DNA of 64,000 nucleotides from Psychrobacter immobilis (GCF_904846225.1 NZ_CAJGZJ010000015.1:1-64000); one strand, 5' to 3'; numbered from the stretch's first letter, positions 25,888 through 35,692 are shown. Numbers and translations are program-made. Notes: generated by a model not told the origin, from the letters alone.

Positions 25888-26496
25888 ATGAGCCTATCTA
25901 ACGACGACAACTCTAATACAGCTAATGAAATTACAGATCATAATACAAGTCTGGCAGCACTAGATATCAATGCCATTGAGAGTATTGATGACGATATACT
26001 TGATACGTTTTATGATCGCCATCATTTACTGTCTATCATACTGGCGACTTTAGATTATATGAGTGAGCGCATCAATAATGATGGTCTGACGCTTCCCTAC
26101 TTTATAGATATTGATCCTGAACTGTGGCAAGAAAAGTCTAAGGCGTTAGATATATATATCACAGATGAGGTTGAAGGACGTGCATTGAATTTGGAAGCGC
26201 GTGATAAGGATTATGCGACCAACATTTTATCTTATCCAAGTGACTTACCAATCGCCATTATTGAACTAATGCCCACCCTACCACTTGGTGAGTTAGTTAT
26301 CTGTCATGATGTAATGGTGCGTGAAGCCGAAGAGCAAAACAAAACCGTCACACAGCACATTAGCCACTTATTAATACATGGTGTGCTGCATTTATTAGGG
26401 TTTGATCACGAACTTGGACAGGCCGAACAAGACGAGATGGAGCATTTCGAGATTGAGATTTTGGCACGTTTAGACCTGCCAAATCCGTATGTTTAA
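25888..26496 (+). CDS. ybeY: Endoribonuclease YbeY (rRNA maturation factor)
   Basis: A zinc-dependent single-strand endoribonuclease involved in 16S rRNA 3' maturation and ribosome quality control. The hallmark HGVLHLLGFDH, with the three metal histidines, lies near residues 161-171, and ATNILSYP is the conserved upstream motif. At 202 residues it is longer than usual because of a 30-residue polar head. AAAGGATAATGAC precedes the ATG. The phoH-like partner gene that often precedes ybeY is absent; instead the gene is enclosed by two MITE-like elements, suggesting local rearrangement. Confidence 0.93.
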   Translation: MSLSNDDNSNTANEITDHNTSLAALDINAIESIDDDILDTFYDRHHLLSIILATLDYMSERINNDGLTLPYFIDIDPELWQEKSKALDIYITDEVEGRALNLEARDKDYATNILSYPSDLPIAIIELMPTLPLGELVICHDVMVREAEEQNKTVTQHISHLLIHGVLHLLGFDHELGQAEQDEMEHFEIEILARLDLPNPYV

Positions 26497-26531
26497 ATCG
26501 TAACTCTCTTATCGATCTGTTTTTTATTCGC

Positions 26532-26946
26532 TAGGGCGTGGCCTCATTTTAAAAATGGTTATAAAAATAAGATAAATTACCGTCAAACGAGGAAAATAGC
26601 GCAAATAATATCGAGATATTAATCAGCTATTTGACAATGTTTGGCAAAATTTAACCATTTTTAGCCCATTTAGATATAGTCGAATCCGAATAATTTCGAT
26701 GCAAGGAAGCCACGCACAGATAGTACAAGTATAGTCAGCGAAAAGTTAAATTGATACATTAGATACTACTGGTATAAACTTTCCTCGCTTGCTGTACCTT
26801 CGCAGACAGAGGCTTTGAAAAATTCATCCCAGAAGTACTGTGGCGATTTTGTTATTCTTTGACTATAGTACATCAAGCGGGGGTGACGATGTAGCGGATT
26901 TATAGAGGTTTGACTATACAATCGCTTGAATTGAGGACACGCCCTA
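26532..26946. mobile_element. MITE-like element 2 (415 bp, composite)
   Basis: Ends TAGGGCGTGGCCTCA (26532-26546) and its inverted match at 26932-26946 agree at 14 of 15 positions, with TA at both extremes. The left 130 bp match element 1. The middle contains a diverged family A repeat (26676-26760) and the CGCAGACAGA repeat (26780-26824). It appears to be the same element with nested insertions. Confidence 0.75.
26676..26760 (+). repeat. Intergenic repeat family A, copy 3 (diverged, nested)
   Basis: ATAGTCGAATCCGAATAATT and GCAAGGAAGCC follow the same pattern as 52166-52200. It lies inside MITE-like element 2. Confidence 0.5.
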
Positions 26947-26959
26947 AACTTTTTATTAA

Positions 26960-27835
26960 TTAGTTTTTGGTCATCGGTAGCTTTTGTGACTCACCCATTT
27001 GGTTAATCATCTGATCTAAACCTTTGACATGGACGCTGCGCTGCGGGAATGGAATCTCAATTTTTTCATCATCCAACGCTTGCTTAAATTGCTCCAGCAA
27101 CTCACACTGCATCGACCACCAGTCAGCATTGGTGGTCCAGACATTTAAGGTAAGATCTACTGAATTATCACCCAAATTCGTCACACGCACGATAGGCTCA
27201 GGATCGGTAAAGGCCAACGGGTTGTTTTTTGCCAAATCCATCATGACATTTTTAGCAACTTTAATATCAGCATCATAGCCAATACCAACCGTGATATCGA
27301 CGCGGCGATTCGGCAGTGCTGAATAGTTGGTGACGGCTGAGGTCGTGATATCGCTGTTAGGAATAATAATGTCGTGATTGTTAGTGGTGGTCAGATGCGT
27401 ATTAACCAAAGTAATCTCGGTCACCGTACCAGTATAGCCGCTAATTTGCACATAATCGCCACTTACGAATGGACGAAACGTCACAATCATAATACCAGCG
27501 GCAAAGTTAGACAGCTGATCTTTTAGTGATAAGCCAATCGCAACAGCTGCACCACCCAATATCGCGACAACCGATGTGGTCTGTACGCCCACTTTGCTCA
27601 ACGCTGCTAGGACAACAACGACCAGTAACAGACCATAAATTATGCGACCTAAAAAACTGGCAACGGTATCATCTAAGCGGCCACGCTTCATAATCTTATG
27701 TGCCACGACAACTGCTTTTTTGGCCAACCAACGCCCAACGACGAATATTATTATGGCTAATAAAACTTTCATGGCTAAGCTTAACGCGTTATTGGTTAGA
27801 CTAGCGATATCTACGGTAAAACCTAAAAATTCCAT
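26960..27835 (-). CDS. mscS: Small-conductance mechanosensitive channel (MscS family)
   Basis: An inner-membrane channel that opens on osmotic downshock. At 291 residues it is close to E. coli MscS. Three hydrophobic segments lead to the pore helix region TSVVAILGGAAVAIGLSLKDQLSNFAAGIMI (glycine- and alanine-rich), followed by the beta domain VSGDYVQISGYTGTVTEITLVNTHLTT and IIPNSDI. The C-terminus is charged. AAAGAG precedes the ATG. The gene ends next to the right terminal repeat of MITE-like element 2 and starts just after the broken TonB-like gene. Confidence 0.92.
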   Translation of the reverse strand: MEFLGFTVDIASLTNNALSLAMKVLLAIIIFVVGRWLAKKAVVVAHKIMKRGRLDDTVASFLGRIIYGLLLVVVVLAALSKVGVQTTSVVAILGGAAVAIGLSLKDQLSNFAAGIMIVTFRPFVSGDYVQISGYTGTVTEITLVNTHLTTTNNHDIIIPNSDITTSAVTNYSALPNRRVDITVGIGYDADIKVAKNVMMDLAKNNPLAFTDPEPIVRVTNLGDNSVDLTLNVWTTNADWWSMQCELLEQFKQALDDEKIEIPFPQRSVHVKGLDQMINQMGESQKLPMTKN

Positions 27836-27849
27836 ACTGACTCTTTATT

Positions 27850-28353
27850 CTATAAATTTGTTAATAAATGCATTTTAATGACTTTTGATCTTGTCTCGCT
27901 CATTTGTTCAGCAGACAATGGACTCGTCTGATCGGTCTCTTATCTTAACGTCTCTTTTATCGTACCACCACCCTCTTGTGAAGCATTGGCAATAAAATGT
28001 GCGTCCTCATTTGGTTGCATATTATCCGTTAGCGCTTTTGCGACATCTTGCATCATTGACGCAGGATCTTTACCCATAGAAAAGCTAATACCAAAAATAA
28101 TCAGTGCATGTAATCCAACGGCTATTGCAATAGCAACAGGCATACTGAAGTTACGCTTCGGCGCTTGTGCAGAAAAGTGGTAGCTTTGCGAATCTTTGAT
28201 ATAGGCCACAATAGGTCTCATCTGATGAGTATAAGTCGAACCAAAATTAAGCTCTATCATAGTAAAACATGAGATATATGCCGGCGCTATCATAACATGA
28301 CATAGAATTGCACTGCCAGCATAACCATTAATAGCAAATTTTATCTCGCTCAT
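27850..28353 (-). pseudogene. Broken TonB-like energy transducer gene
   Basis: The frame encodes a single N-terminal anchor (NFSMPVAIAIAVGLHALIIF) followed by a periplasmic stretch with NEDAHFIANASQEGGG, as in TonB-type proteins of this group. A TAA at 27940 interrupts the frame, but it stays open afterwards and reads ETDQTSPLSAEQMSETR to a TAG at 27850. No proline-rich spacer or TonB C-terminal domain remains before mscS. The gene has both a nonsense codon and a lost 3' end. The true start may be ATG at 28221 or 28260 rather than 28353. A short surviving protein of 40-137 residues is possible. Confidence 0.6.
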
Positions 28354-28747
28354 GACATGCTATTTATGCAACATCGATTGCTGTTAGACCATTTATTGAT
28401 AGACTGCGTACTCAAAAATCTCAAAAATCAAGTATAGTTCGCTTAAGGCGATGGTGTGTTCTGACCAGCGGTATTAAATGAGCGATACAAAATGCATGTG
28501 TTTATTTTGCTGTCAGCCTATTTGTTATATACTGCTTTATAAGTATTGGCTTGTTGAATATAAACGCTCAGCCTTCTCAGCTCAAAACATTATGGCAGTG
28601 TTCATAGTAAAATTTAGTCAAATATAGCTATAAATCCCGATATTAGAGCGACTATCAACCTGAATAAAGCTCGACTATAATTTTTTGATAAACAATTTTT
28701 ATGCCATTTATTCAATGACGACCCCTATCAGTATAAGGATAATAAGT
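28354..28747. other. Gene-free gap of about 390 bp
   Basis: Divergent region between the TonB-like relic and the next plus-strand gene. AT-rich; no RNA gene, strong hairpin or repeat was recognised. Confidence 0.4.
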
Positions 28748-29539
28748 TTGAGTAGCTTTGATAACATGAGTGATAACATGAATAATTCAGACAATCTTGA
28801 TGAATTTTTTGAAAATCTTGGCTATCGTTTCGACGAATCATTTAGCGGTGGTTGGGATCGTCTCACCCAGTCGATCAAACAGATATATAATAAAACGACC
28901 GATAAATTTGAGGATGAACTGGCGTTACCTGTGGCACAAAAATACGTCAATGATGCGCTACAAAAGTTTGTGACCGATAATGTAAAAGCTGTTCTAGAAT
29001 TACGTGTTGAGATGCATGATGGCTGGTTTCGCTTATACTGCACCGTCAATGTGGCTGGTATTTATGCGGAGATCGCCAGTAATTTTAGTTTGGTTCATGT
29101 GCAGCTCGATCGCAATGTTCAGCGCTTTGTCTTCGGACAACAGACTTATACGGATATCCTTAACTTACGCTGCGAGTCTTTTCTAAAACGCCAAGGTATC
29201 AAGCTTTTTATCTGGTTTTATCATAGCATTCTCAAAAAAGACCCTTTAGGCTTTATTCTTTCCTATATCAATATTGCTCGCCCAAAAGACGAGGTTATTT
29301 ACCTCGATATCAATCGTTGGCTTAAAAATAATAAAAAAATTATCAGCGCTCTGCACAAGGTTCAAGTGAACTATGGGGAACTTGAAGAAGAACAAATGAT
29401 TTTGAAAGCTCAAATTAACTATCGTGATTTATTGGCGACCAGTAGCAATGAGGACATTATTAGCGATGAGGACGAGCCTCAGCTGATGCAAGGTCCTATC
29501 AAACCGATTGCTGACGCGACCGAACCCAGCCAAGTTTAA
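28748..29539 (+). CDS. Conserved protein of unknown function
   Basis: A mainly soluble protein of about 264 residues, with no signal peptide and no known domain. Recognisable parts are an acidic head (DNLDEFFENLGYRFDESF), a central beta-rich portion (VKAVLELRVEMHDGWFRLYCTVNVAGIYAEI), a hydrophobic stretch (IKLFIWFYHSILKKDPLGFIL), and an acidic tail. TTG at 28748 is chosen as the start because TAAGGA lies about eight bases upstream; ATG at 28766 is the alternative, with no ribosome site. The frame also extends upstream to ATG 28685. A strong terminator follows. Confidence 0.65.
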   Translation: MSSFDNMSDNMNNSDNLDEFFENLGYRFDESFSGGWDRLTQSIKQIYNKTTDKFEDELALPVAQKYVNDALQKFVTDNVKAVLELRVEMHDGWFRLYCTVNVAGIYAEIASNFSLVHVQLDRNVQRFVFGQQTYTDILNLRCESFLKRQGIKLFIWFYHSILKKDPLGFILSYINIARPKDEVIYLDINRWLKNNKKIISALHKVQVNYGELEEEQMILKAQINYRDLLATSSNEDIISDEDEPQLMQGPIKPIADATEPSQV

Positions 29540-29562
29540 TAATGCTCATTTTTACCTAATAT

Positions 29563-29610
29563 AAAAACGCGGTATCTAAAAGACATTAGCCTTTTAGATA
29601 CCGCGTTTTT
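29563..29610. terminator. Strong bidirectional terminator
   Basis: A perfect 20-bp stem (29563-29582 and 29591-29610) with an eight-base loop begins with AAAAA and ends with TTTTT. It separates the convergent unknown gene and the ferredoxin-NADP reductase gene and can serve both. Confidence 0.9.
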
Positions 29611-29668
29611 ACTTTTAAAAATAGTTTGTAGTGAGCTCAAGTTAACACCACGCCCTAATAACGGATCT

Positions 29669-30499
29669 CTACCAATAATTTTCTACGGCAATATTACCCT
29701 CACCTCGGCGATTCATAATCAAGCCCAGCGTTTTTAATGCCTCTTTTGTGTCGTCTACCATGTCAGGATTGCCACATAGCATGGCGTGCGTGCTATCGAT
29801 ATCCAGCTCGATGCCTGCTCGCTCTTGTAACGTGCCTTCCAATAACAGCTGTGGTAGACGTTCTGTCAATGCGCCTTCGACAGACTCCCGAGTGACGATT
29901 GGGACAAAAATTAATTGCGCTGGATTGTCCACCAATGAGCCAAAATCTGCTTGCAAGCTTTCGATTTTTTTGACGTAGGCAAGCTCTTCTATCGAGCGTG
30001 CGCTATAAGCAAGGACAATGTGCTCGTAGTCTTCCCATGTTTTCAAGTCTTGTAGCATGGATAAAAATGGCGCCAATCCTGTTCCTGTCGCCAGCAGCCA
30101 TAAATCTTTGGGTAACGGTTGCTGATAACGCGCCAACGTTAGAAATCCAAACGGCATTGTGTTGAGTAGCAGCTCGTCACCTATCTGCAAATGCTGTAGC
30201 TGAGACGTAAATGCGCCATCAGGAATCACGATAGAAAAAAACTCTAACACTTCATCAAAGGGTGAGGAAACGATCGAATAAGCACGAAAAATATCTTCAT
30301 TCAGTGCTGCATCAGAAGCGTCATCATTTACTTCCATTTGCTGCTTATAATATTTTAATTGACTGGGATTAACCCCCAAACGTACAAACTGCCCTGCCGT
30401 GAATTTAAAGCTATCAGGACGGCTGACCGTAAAACTAAACAGGTTTGGCGTCCACGTGGTTTTACTGAGCACCGTTACTTTTTGAATATTGTCACTCAT
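29669..30499 (-). CDS. fpr: Ferredoxin--NADP reductase
   Basis: An FAD enzyme that moves electrons between NADPH and ferredoxin or flavodoxin. FAD contacts are seen in FRAYSIVSSPFDEVLEFFSI (RxYS motif near residue 71). The NADP part has LWLLATGTGLAPFLSMLQDL and HAMLCGNPDMVDDTKEAL, and the chain ends in EGNIAVENYW with the stacking aromatic. At 276 residues it is slightly longer than E. coli Fpr, owing to a loop near residues 50-68. It is transcribed alone, between two hairpin terminators. Confidence 0.93.
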   Translation of the reverse strand: MSDNIQKVTVLSKTTWTPNLFSFTVSRPDSFKFTAGQFVRLGVNPSQLKYYKQQMEVNDDASDAALNEDIFRAYSIVSSPFDEVLEFFSIVIPDGAFTSQLQHLQIGDELLLNTMPFGFLTLARYQQPLPKDLWLLATGTGLAPFLSMLQDLKTWEDYEHIVLAYSARSIEELAYVKKIESLQADFGSLVDNPAQLIFVPIVTRESVEGALTERLPQLLLEGTLQERAGIELDIDSTHAMLCGNPDMVDDTKEALKTLGLIMNRRGEGNIAVENYW

Positions 30500-30562
30500 A
30501 ATAATTGTCCACTCACCTAGTCTTCATACTTATTATTAAAAATTTTAGACGATACAAACGAA

Positions 30563-30599
30563 AAGATGCGCCAAGCTTATCACAAAGCAGGCGCATCTT
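30563..30599 (-). terminator. Terminator hairpin after nuoN
   Basis: AAGATGCGCC (30563-30572) pairs perfectly with GGCGCATCTT (30590-30599). On the minus strand TTTTCGTTT follows. It lies about 105 bp past the nuoN stop codon and probably ends the nuo operon. Confidence 0.65.
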
Positions 30600-30704
30600 G
30601 GTTTTCTAACAGTAACAATGAATAAGTAGCAGCACCAGCGTACAACGACTTATCTGCTAGCTATTATTAATACAATTTAAAACAAACGACCAAATCTGCC
30701 AACC

Positions 30705-32183
30705 CTACCAAATACGTGCCAGACTTGCCCATTCAATCATACTATTTGGCAAGATACCGAAGAAGATAATAATGGCTGTTACTGCAATGACCATAATACC
30801 ACCTGTCCGAATGCCCCATTGTTTAGAAACATCAAATTCAATAAACTGCTTAGGACGTTTGAACAGTGTGAGCAATACGCGTAGATAATAGAACAAGCCA
30901 ATAGCACTACCTAAGATAATCATCGCGGCCAAGAACCAATGAGTCCCTTGTACAGCAGCCAATATCGCAAATAGCTTGGTAATGAAACCTGCCGTTAAAG
31001 GAATACCCGCCAACGACAACATCATAATAGTCATGACGGCGGTCAGTACTGGACGACGCCAAAAAAGCCCTTGATAATGGGTCAGCTCATCCGCTTCACC
31101 AGACAAGCGATAAGGACTAGACATCAAGGTCACAACACCAAACGCACCAATAGAGGTAAACGCATAAATCGCCATATACATACTAGAGATACTATCAGCT
31201 GCTGCACCGATACTAACGATAACGATCAACACGTAACCCATATGGGCAATCGACGAGTAACCAAGTAGACGCTTGAGACTGGTTTGACGTACGGCTAACA
31301 AGTTACCCACCAAAATAGATAAAGTCGCCATCACCATCAACAACATCTGTACCGACGGTAATGCCAGTAAAGACGTATCAATTAAGAAACGAACCGCTAA
31401 TGCCATCATAGCCACTTTTGATACCGAGGCTAAAAATGTGGCGATTGGTGCTGGTGCGCCTTCGTAAACATCAGGCGTCCACATATGAAAAGGCGCCGCA
31501 GACAATTTAAAGGCAATACCAAACATCGTCATCGCCGCACCTAATATCAATAGTGGCGATTCAAAGAGATTGGGCAGCATCACGCTAATAGGTTTAAAAG
31601 CAAGCGACCCCACTTCCGCATAAATAAACGCCATGCCCATCAGTAATGTTGCTGATGCGGTCGCAGATAATACTAAGTATTTTAGACCCGACTCAAGTGA
31701 GCGGTTGCGCATATAAGTATAGGCGAGCAGACCATATAATGGCACTGAGAGCATCTCTAAACTCATAAAGAACGATGCCATGTGCTGCGCGCTTACCATT
31801 AGCAGCGCACCAACCGTTGACAGCAACATGAGCAAATACAACTCATCTTTATTGTCTTTTAAATTCATCAAGTACGCATAAGATAACGTACAGCATGCCA
31901 ATGCGCAGATAAAAATAACCACCATATTAAACTGAGCAAAGTTATCAATGACAAATAGCTGCTCAGCAGTTGGCGCAACATCTCCACTCTCAATGATGCC
32001 AAGCATTTGGCCGATTAAGGTAAATAAACCAATATTTAAACCAGCAACCGTGATCGTACCAGTAACCATGTGTGAGCGTTTAATTGAGATGGCAATCATG
32101 ACTGCCAATACCGTGATAACCACGGCAATAATTGGCGCATAAGGCAACAACCCCATCAAATCATTCATCTTAATATTATTCAT
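30705..32183 (-). CDS. nuoN: NADH-quinone oxidoreductase subunit N
   Basis: An antiporter-like proton-pumping subunit of respiratory complex I, 492 residues with about 14 membrane segments. Characteristic stretches are ASFFMSLEMLSVPLYGLLAYT, GIAFKLSAAPFHMWTPDVYEGAPAP (lysine and proline of the pumping channel), and LLGYSSIAHMGYVLI. It is the last gene of the nuo operon, starting three bases after nuoM. Confidence 0.97.
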   Translation of the reverse strand: MNNIKMNDLMGLLPYAPIIAVVITVLAVMIAISIKRSHMVTGTITVAGLNIGLFTLIGQMLGIIESGDVAPTAEQLFVIDNFAQFNMVVIFICALACCTLSYAYLMNLKDNKDELYLLMLLSTVGALLMVSAQHMASFFMSLEMLSVPLYGLLAYTYMRNRSLESGLKYLVLSATASATLLMGMAFIYAEVGSLAFKPISVMLPNLFESPLLILGAAMTMFGIAFKLSAAPFHMWTPDVYEGAPAPIATFLASVSKVAMMALAVRFLIDTSLLALPSVQMLLMVMATLSILVGNLLAVRQTSLKRLLGYSSIAHMGYVLIVIVSIGAAADSISSMYMAIYAFTSIGAFGVVTLMSSPYRLSGEADELTHYQGLFWRRPVLTAVMTIMMLSLAGIPLTAGFITKLFAILAAVQGTHWFLAAMIILGSAIGLFYYLRVLLTLFKRPKQFIEFDVSKQWGIRTGGIMVIAVTAIIIFFGILPNSMIEWASLARIW

Positions 32184-32186
32184 GAC

Positions 32187-33812
32187 TTAACGTGCCTCCA
32201 TTGCATCAAGCAGTTGCGACGCATCTACCTGTGTTACTTGACTGTATAAATATGCATTATTGATCCATTGCATCGCATGACTTGACGTATCAAGGAACGG
32301 TTGTGGATATAAGCCAAGCCACACCAGTCCAGCGGCTAGCATCAATAACAATGACAGCTCACGTTTACCCAAATCTTTTATTCTGCGGCTTGGCAAGCCA
32401 TGTGATTTGGTCTCATGCATGGACAATTCTTTGATATTATTGGCGCCAAACAAGGCGCGATGGATTAAGATAAGTGAGTACAATCCTGCCAATACCAAGC
32501 TGAACGTTGCAAATACCACAAATACTGGATACTGAGCAAATGAGCCAAATAAGATCAAAAATTCGCCAATGAAGTTACCGGTGCCTGGGATACCAAGTAA
32601 AGCGGCGCAGAAGAACATCAATATCGGCGCATAGTAGCGGAATTGTCCCCACATACCGCCCATCAAAGTCAAATCACGTGTGTGCAGACGCTCATACAAC
32701 TGACCTGCCATGATAAATAGTGCCGCCGAGCTTAAGCCATGCGCGAGCATCTGAATCATCAGGCCTTGTAAGCTAAGTAACGTGCCTGCGTAAATGGCCA
32801 ATACTACAAAACCCATGTGCGAGATACTGGTATAAGCCAGCAAACGCTTCATATCCGTTTGCATAAAGGCCAACCACGCGCCGTAGAAGATACCAATCGT
32901 ACCTAATGTCATCGCAATCGGTGCAAACTCTTGTGACGCGGCAGGAAACAATGGCAAGACAAAACGAATCAAACCATAAGCAGCGGTCTTAATCAAAACA
33001 CCTGCCAAATCCACTGAACCTGCGGTTGGCGCTTGCGCATGGGCGTCTGGCAACCAGCCATGAAAAGGAATAATCGGTAACTTAACTGCGAAACCTATAA
33101 AAAAGCATAGCATGATTGGATATTCCCAGCCGCCAAGTGGCGTACCGAGTAAGTCATTATAATTAAAGCTGACCACGCCTTTTTGGGCATAGCTGATAAT
33201 GACCAATACCAAAATACCGATGAGCATGATTAGCCCAGAAGCTTGAGTATAGATAAAGAATTTAGTTGCTGCGTATTCTTTGGTTTTTCCTACAACATCA
33301 TGACCCCAAATCGCGATCAAGAAGTAGATAGGAACCAGCATCATCTCCCAAAAGAAGAAGAATAAGAACAAATCAATCGCTAAGAAAACACCAATGACCC
33401 CGCCTAGACTCCATAGCAAATTTAGATGGAAAAACCCCACGCGGCGCTGAATCTCATTCCACGAACAAGCCACTGCTGCAATACCCAGCAGCCCAGTTAA
33501 CGCCACCATCATGAGCGACAAACCATCTAACGCTAAATGAAAGCTGATACCAAAGCTTGGTATCCACGGCACACTGAATTGGGCGACCCACGGCACAGCA
33601 GAATCTGGTGCTATCACCTGCTTGCTCATGCCGCCAAAATCGCCGTATTGCCACAATACGAGTGACAATACAAAGGTCAACGTCATACCGATTAAAGCAA
33701 TCCAGCGCGGCAGACGTTTATTAAACCGCTCTACTAACCAACATAGCAACCCTGCAATAAAAGGAATCGCAATCAATGCTGGTAGCATCCACGTTTGTTG
33801 TAACTCAATCAT
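32187..33812 (-). CDS. nuoM: NADH-quinone oxidoreductase subunit M
   Basis: The second antiporter-like subunit of complex I, 541 residues. The glutamate helix FFFFFWEMMLVPIYFLIAIWG, the lysine region FAVKLPIIPFHGWLPDAHAQAPT, and LLAYTSISHMGFVVLAIY mark the family. The C-terminal 60 residues after PQPFLDTSSHAM are variable. One base separates it from nuoL. Confidence 0.97.
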   Translation of the reverse strand: MIELQQTWMLPALIAIPFIAGLLCWLVERFNKRLPRWIALIGMTLTFVLSLVLWQYGDFGGMSKQVIAPDSAVPWVAQFSVPWIPSFGISFHLALDGLSLMMVALTGLLGIAAVACSWNEIQRRVGFFHLNLLWSLGGVIGVFLAIDLFLFFFFWEMMLVPIYFLIAIWGHDVVGKTKEYAATKFFIYTQASGLIMLIGILVLVIISYAQKGVVSFNYNDLLGTPLGGWEYPIMLCFFIGFAVKLPIIPFHGWLPDAHAQAPTAGSVDLAGVLIKTAAYGLIRFVLPLFPAASQEFAPIAMTLGTIGIFYGAWLAFMQTDMKRLLAYTSISHMGFVVLAIYAGTLLSLQGLMIQMLAHGLSSAALFIMAGQLYERLHTRDLTLMGGMWGQFRYYAPILMFFCAALLGIPGTGNFIGEFLILFGSFAQYPVFVVFATFSLVLAGLYSLILIHRALFGANNIKELSMHETKSHGLPSRRIKDLGKRELSLLLMLAAGLVWLGLYPQPFLDTSSHAMQWINNAYLYSQVTQVDASQLLDAMEAR

Positions 33813-33813
33813 C

Positions 33814-35688
33814 TTATACCACCGTCATCATTACCAGCACCAGCAATACAGCCATACCCAAGCCAAAGCTTGTAGCGTAACCTCGAAGTGACCCTGTTTG
33901 CGTCGCAGACAATACCTTATTACCGGCTGATGCCAGCTTAGGTAATAGAAGCCACGTTTTATCAATAGGGTCGGCTTTAAATAAGCGGCCGATGAATAAA
34001 AAGGGTTTTACAAAAATTATATCGTATAGCGCATCGAAACCTAGGCCATGGTAGCACCAGTGATATAGCGCGCCACCAATACGTGAGCGCTTAAAGCTAG
34101 CGAGCATTCTACCTTTATTGACGACATATAATAGTGCCGCCAATATTAGACCTGCCGCCATCGCGCCCATCGCTATATACTCTGCAGTATGCTTAGCATG
34201 AGCTTGACCCGCAACTTCTAATAAGTGACCAACGCTCTCTGGCAACACACCGTCTAATGGTGGCGTAATCCATGCACCAACCGCGGTCGATAGCACGAGT
34301 AATACTGTCAAAGGCAACCAATACGATACGCCTGACAACTTATGCGCATGGGTTTTTTCTTCACCGAAGAATATGATCCAAATCATACGGAACGTATAAA
34401 TTGCCGTTAAGAAAGCCCCGAACACACCCATATAGAACAGTACTAAGTGACCAGTGGCATAGGTTTCCCAAAGAATCGCTTCTTTAGAGTAGAAACCAAC
34501 GGTAACCCAAGGAATCGCAGCTAATGCACCGCCACCGATGACATAGCACCAAAATACCAACGGTATCTTTTTGCGTAAGCCGCCCATCTTAAAGATGTCT
34601 TGCTCATGGTGTACCGAAAGAATGACCGCACCTGATGATAAAAATAACAACGCTTTAAAGAAAGCATGCGCCATCAGATGAAAGATCGCCCCTTGCCATG
34701 CACCAACACCGAGTGCTAAGAACATATAGCCAATCTGACTCATGGTCGAATACGCAAGGATACGTTTGATATCGGTTTGCGCCAATGCACAAAATCCAGC
34801 AACAACTAACGTCAATGCCCCTACGCCGCCGACCCAGTACAATAAAATACCTGGCGTCAGCTCAAACAATGGATGCAAACGAGCGATTAAGTAAACCCCT
34901 GCCGTGACCATCGTTGCTGCGTGAATAAGCGCTGATACAGGCGTCGGACCTGCCATCGCATCTGCAAGCCATGTATGTAATGGCAGCTGGGCCGATTTAC
35001 CCATTGCACCGCCAACAAGCATCATAGTAATCAACATCATCGTTGGATTGTTAATATCAAATACTTCTGGCGCGCGGGTGATAATATCTTGAATATTAAG
35101 CGTACCGAATTCACGGAATAATAAAAACAAACCAAAGGCCAAAAATACGTCACCTACGCGTGTAACCGTAAAGGCTTTTATCGCAGCACGACCATTGGCT
35201 CTATCATGATAATAATAGCCAATGAGCAAGTACGAACAGATACCCACGCCCTCCCAACCGAGATAGAGTAAGAACAAGTTATCTGCCAATACCAGCAACA
35301 ACATACTGGCGACGAACAAATTCATATAACTAAAGAAACGGGCAAATCCAGTATCGCCTTTCATATACCAAGCGGCAAACAAATGGATTAAGAAGCCAAT
35401 ACCCGTAATGACACCCGTCATGGTCAATGCCAAGCCATCGAAACTCAGCCCAAAGTTCGGGGCAAAATCACCCACTTGGAACCACGTCCACAGAGGTATC
35501 TCTACTACCGCTCCTGCTGGATTGGTCGTTAAAAAAGTATAGCTGACAACCAGTGTGGATAATGCTGATAACAGCATACTACCGACACCAACAATCGCTG
35601 CTACCTGCTCCGTTAACTTGTCACGCATAAAGGCTAAAATCAAAAAGCCAACGAGCGGGAATATAAAGGTTAATGGTAATAAACTCAT
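33814..35688 (-). CDS. nuoL: NADH-quinone oxidoreductase subunit L
   Basis: The distal proton-pumping subunit of complex I, 624 residues. It has NLFLLYLGWEGVGICSYLLIGYYYHD, MGKSAQLPLHTWLADAMAGPTPVSALIHAATMV, and ILAYSTMSQIGYMFLALGVG, followed by the long C-terminal lateral helix region (about 500-624). Length is usual for the family. It starts four bases after the nuoK stop codon. Confidence 0.97.
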   Translation of the reverse strand: MSLLPLTFIFPLVGFLILAFMRDKLTEQVAAIVGVGSMLLSALSTLVVSYTFLTTNPAGAVVEIPLWTWFQVGDFAPNFGLSFDGLALTMTGVITGIGFLIHLFAAWYMKGDTGFARFFSYMNLFVASMLLLVLADNLFLLYLGWEGVGICSYLLIGYYYHDRANGRAAIKAFTVTRVGDVFLAFGLFLLFREFGTLNIQDIITRAPEVFDINNPTMMLITMMLVGGAMGKSAQLPLHTWLADAMAGPTPVSALIHAATMVTAGVYLIARLHPLFELTPGILLYWVGGVGALTLVVAGFCALAQTDIKRILAYSTMSQIGYMFLALGVGAWQGAIFHLMAHAFFKALLFLSSGAVILSVHHEQDIFKMGGLRKKIPLVFWCYVIGGGALAAIPWVTVGFYSKEAILWETYATGHLVLFYMGVFGAFLTAIYTFRMIWIIFFGEEKTHAHKLSGVSYWLPLTVLLVLSTAVGAWITPPLDGVLPESVGHLLEVAGQAHAKHTAEYIAMGAMAAGLILAALLYVVNKGRMLASFKRSRIGGALYHWCYHGLGFDALYDIIFVKPFLFIGRLFKADPIDKTWLLLPKLASAGNKVLSATQTGSLRGYATSFGLGMAVLLVLVMMTVV

Positions 35689-35692
35689 GACA

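Noticed and set aside
29643..29658. Sequence AACACCACGCCCTAAT resembling the end of the MITE-like elements
   Set aside because: Only about nine bases match and there is no partner end or shared interior nearby, so chance is as likely.
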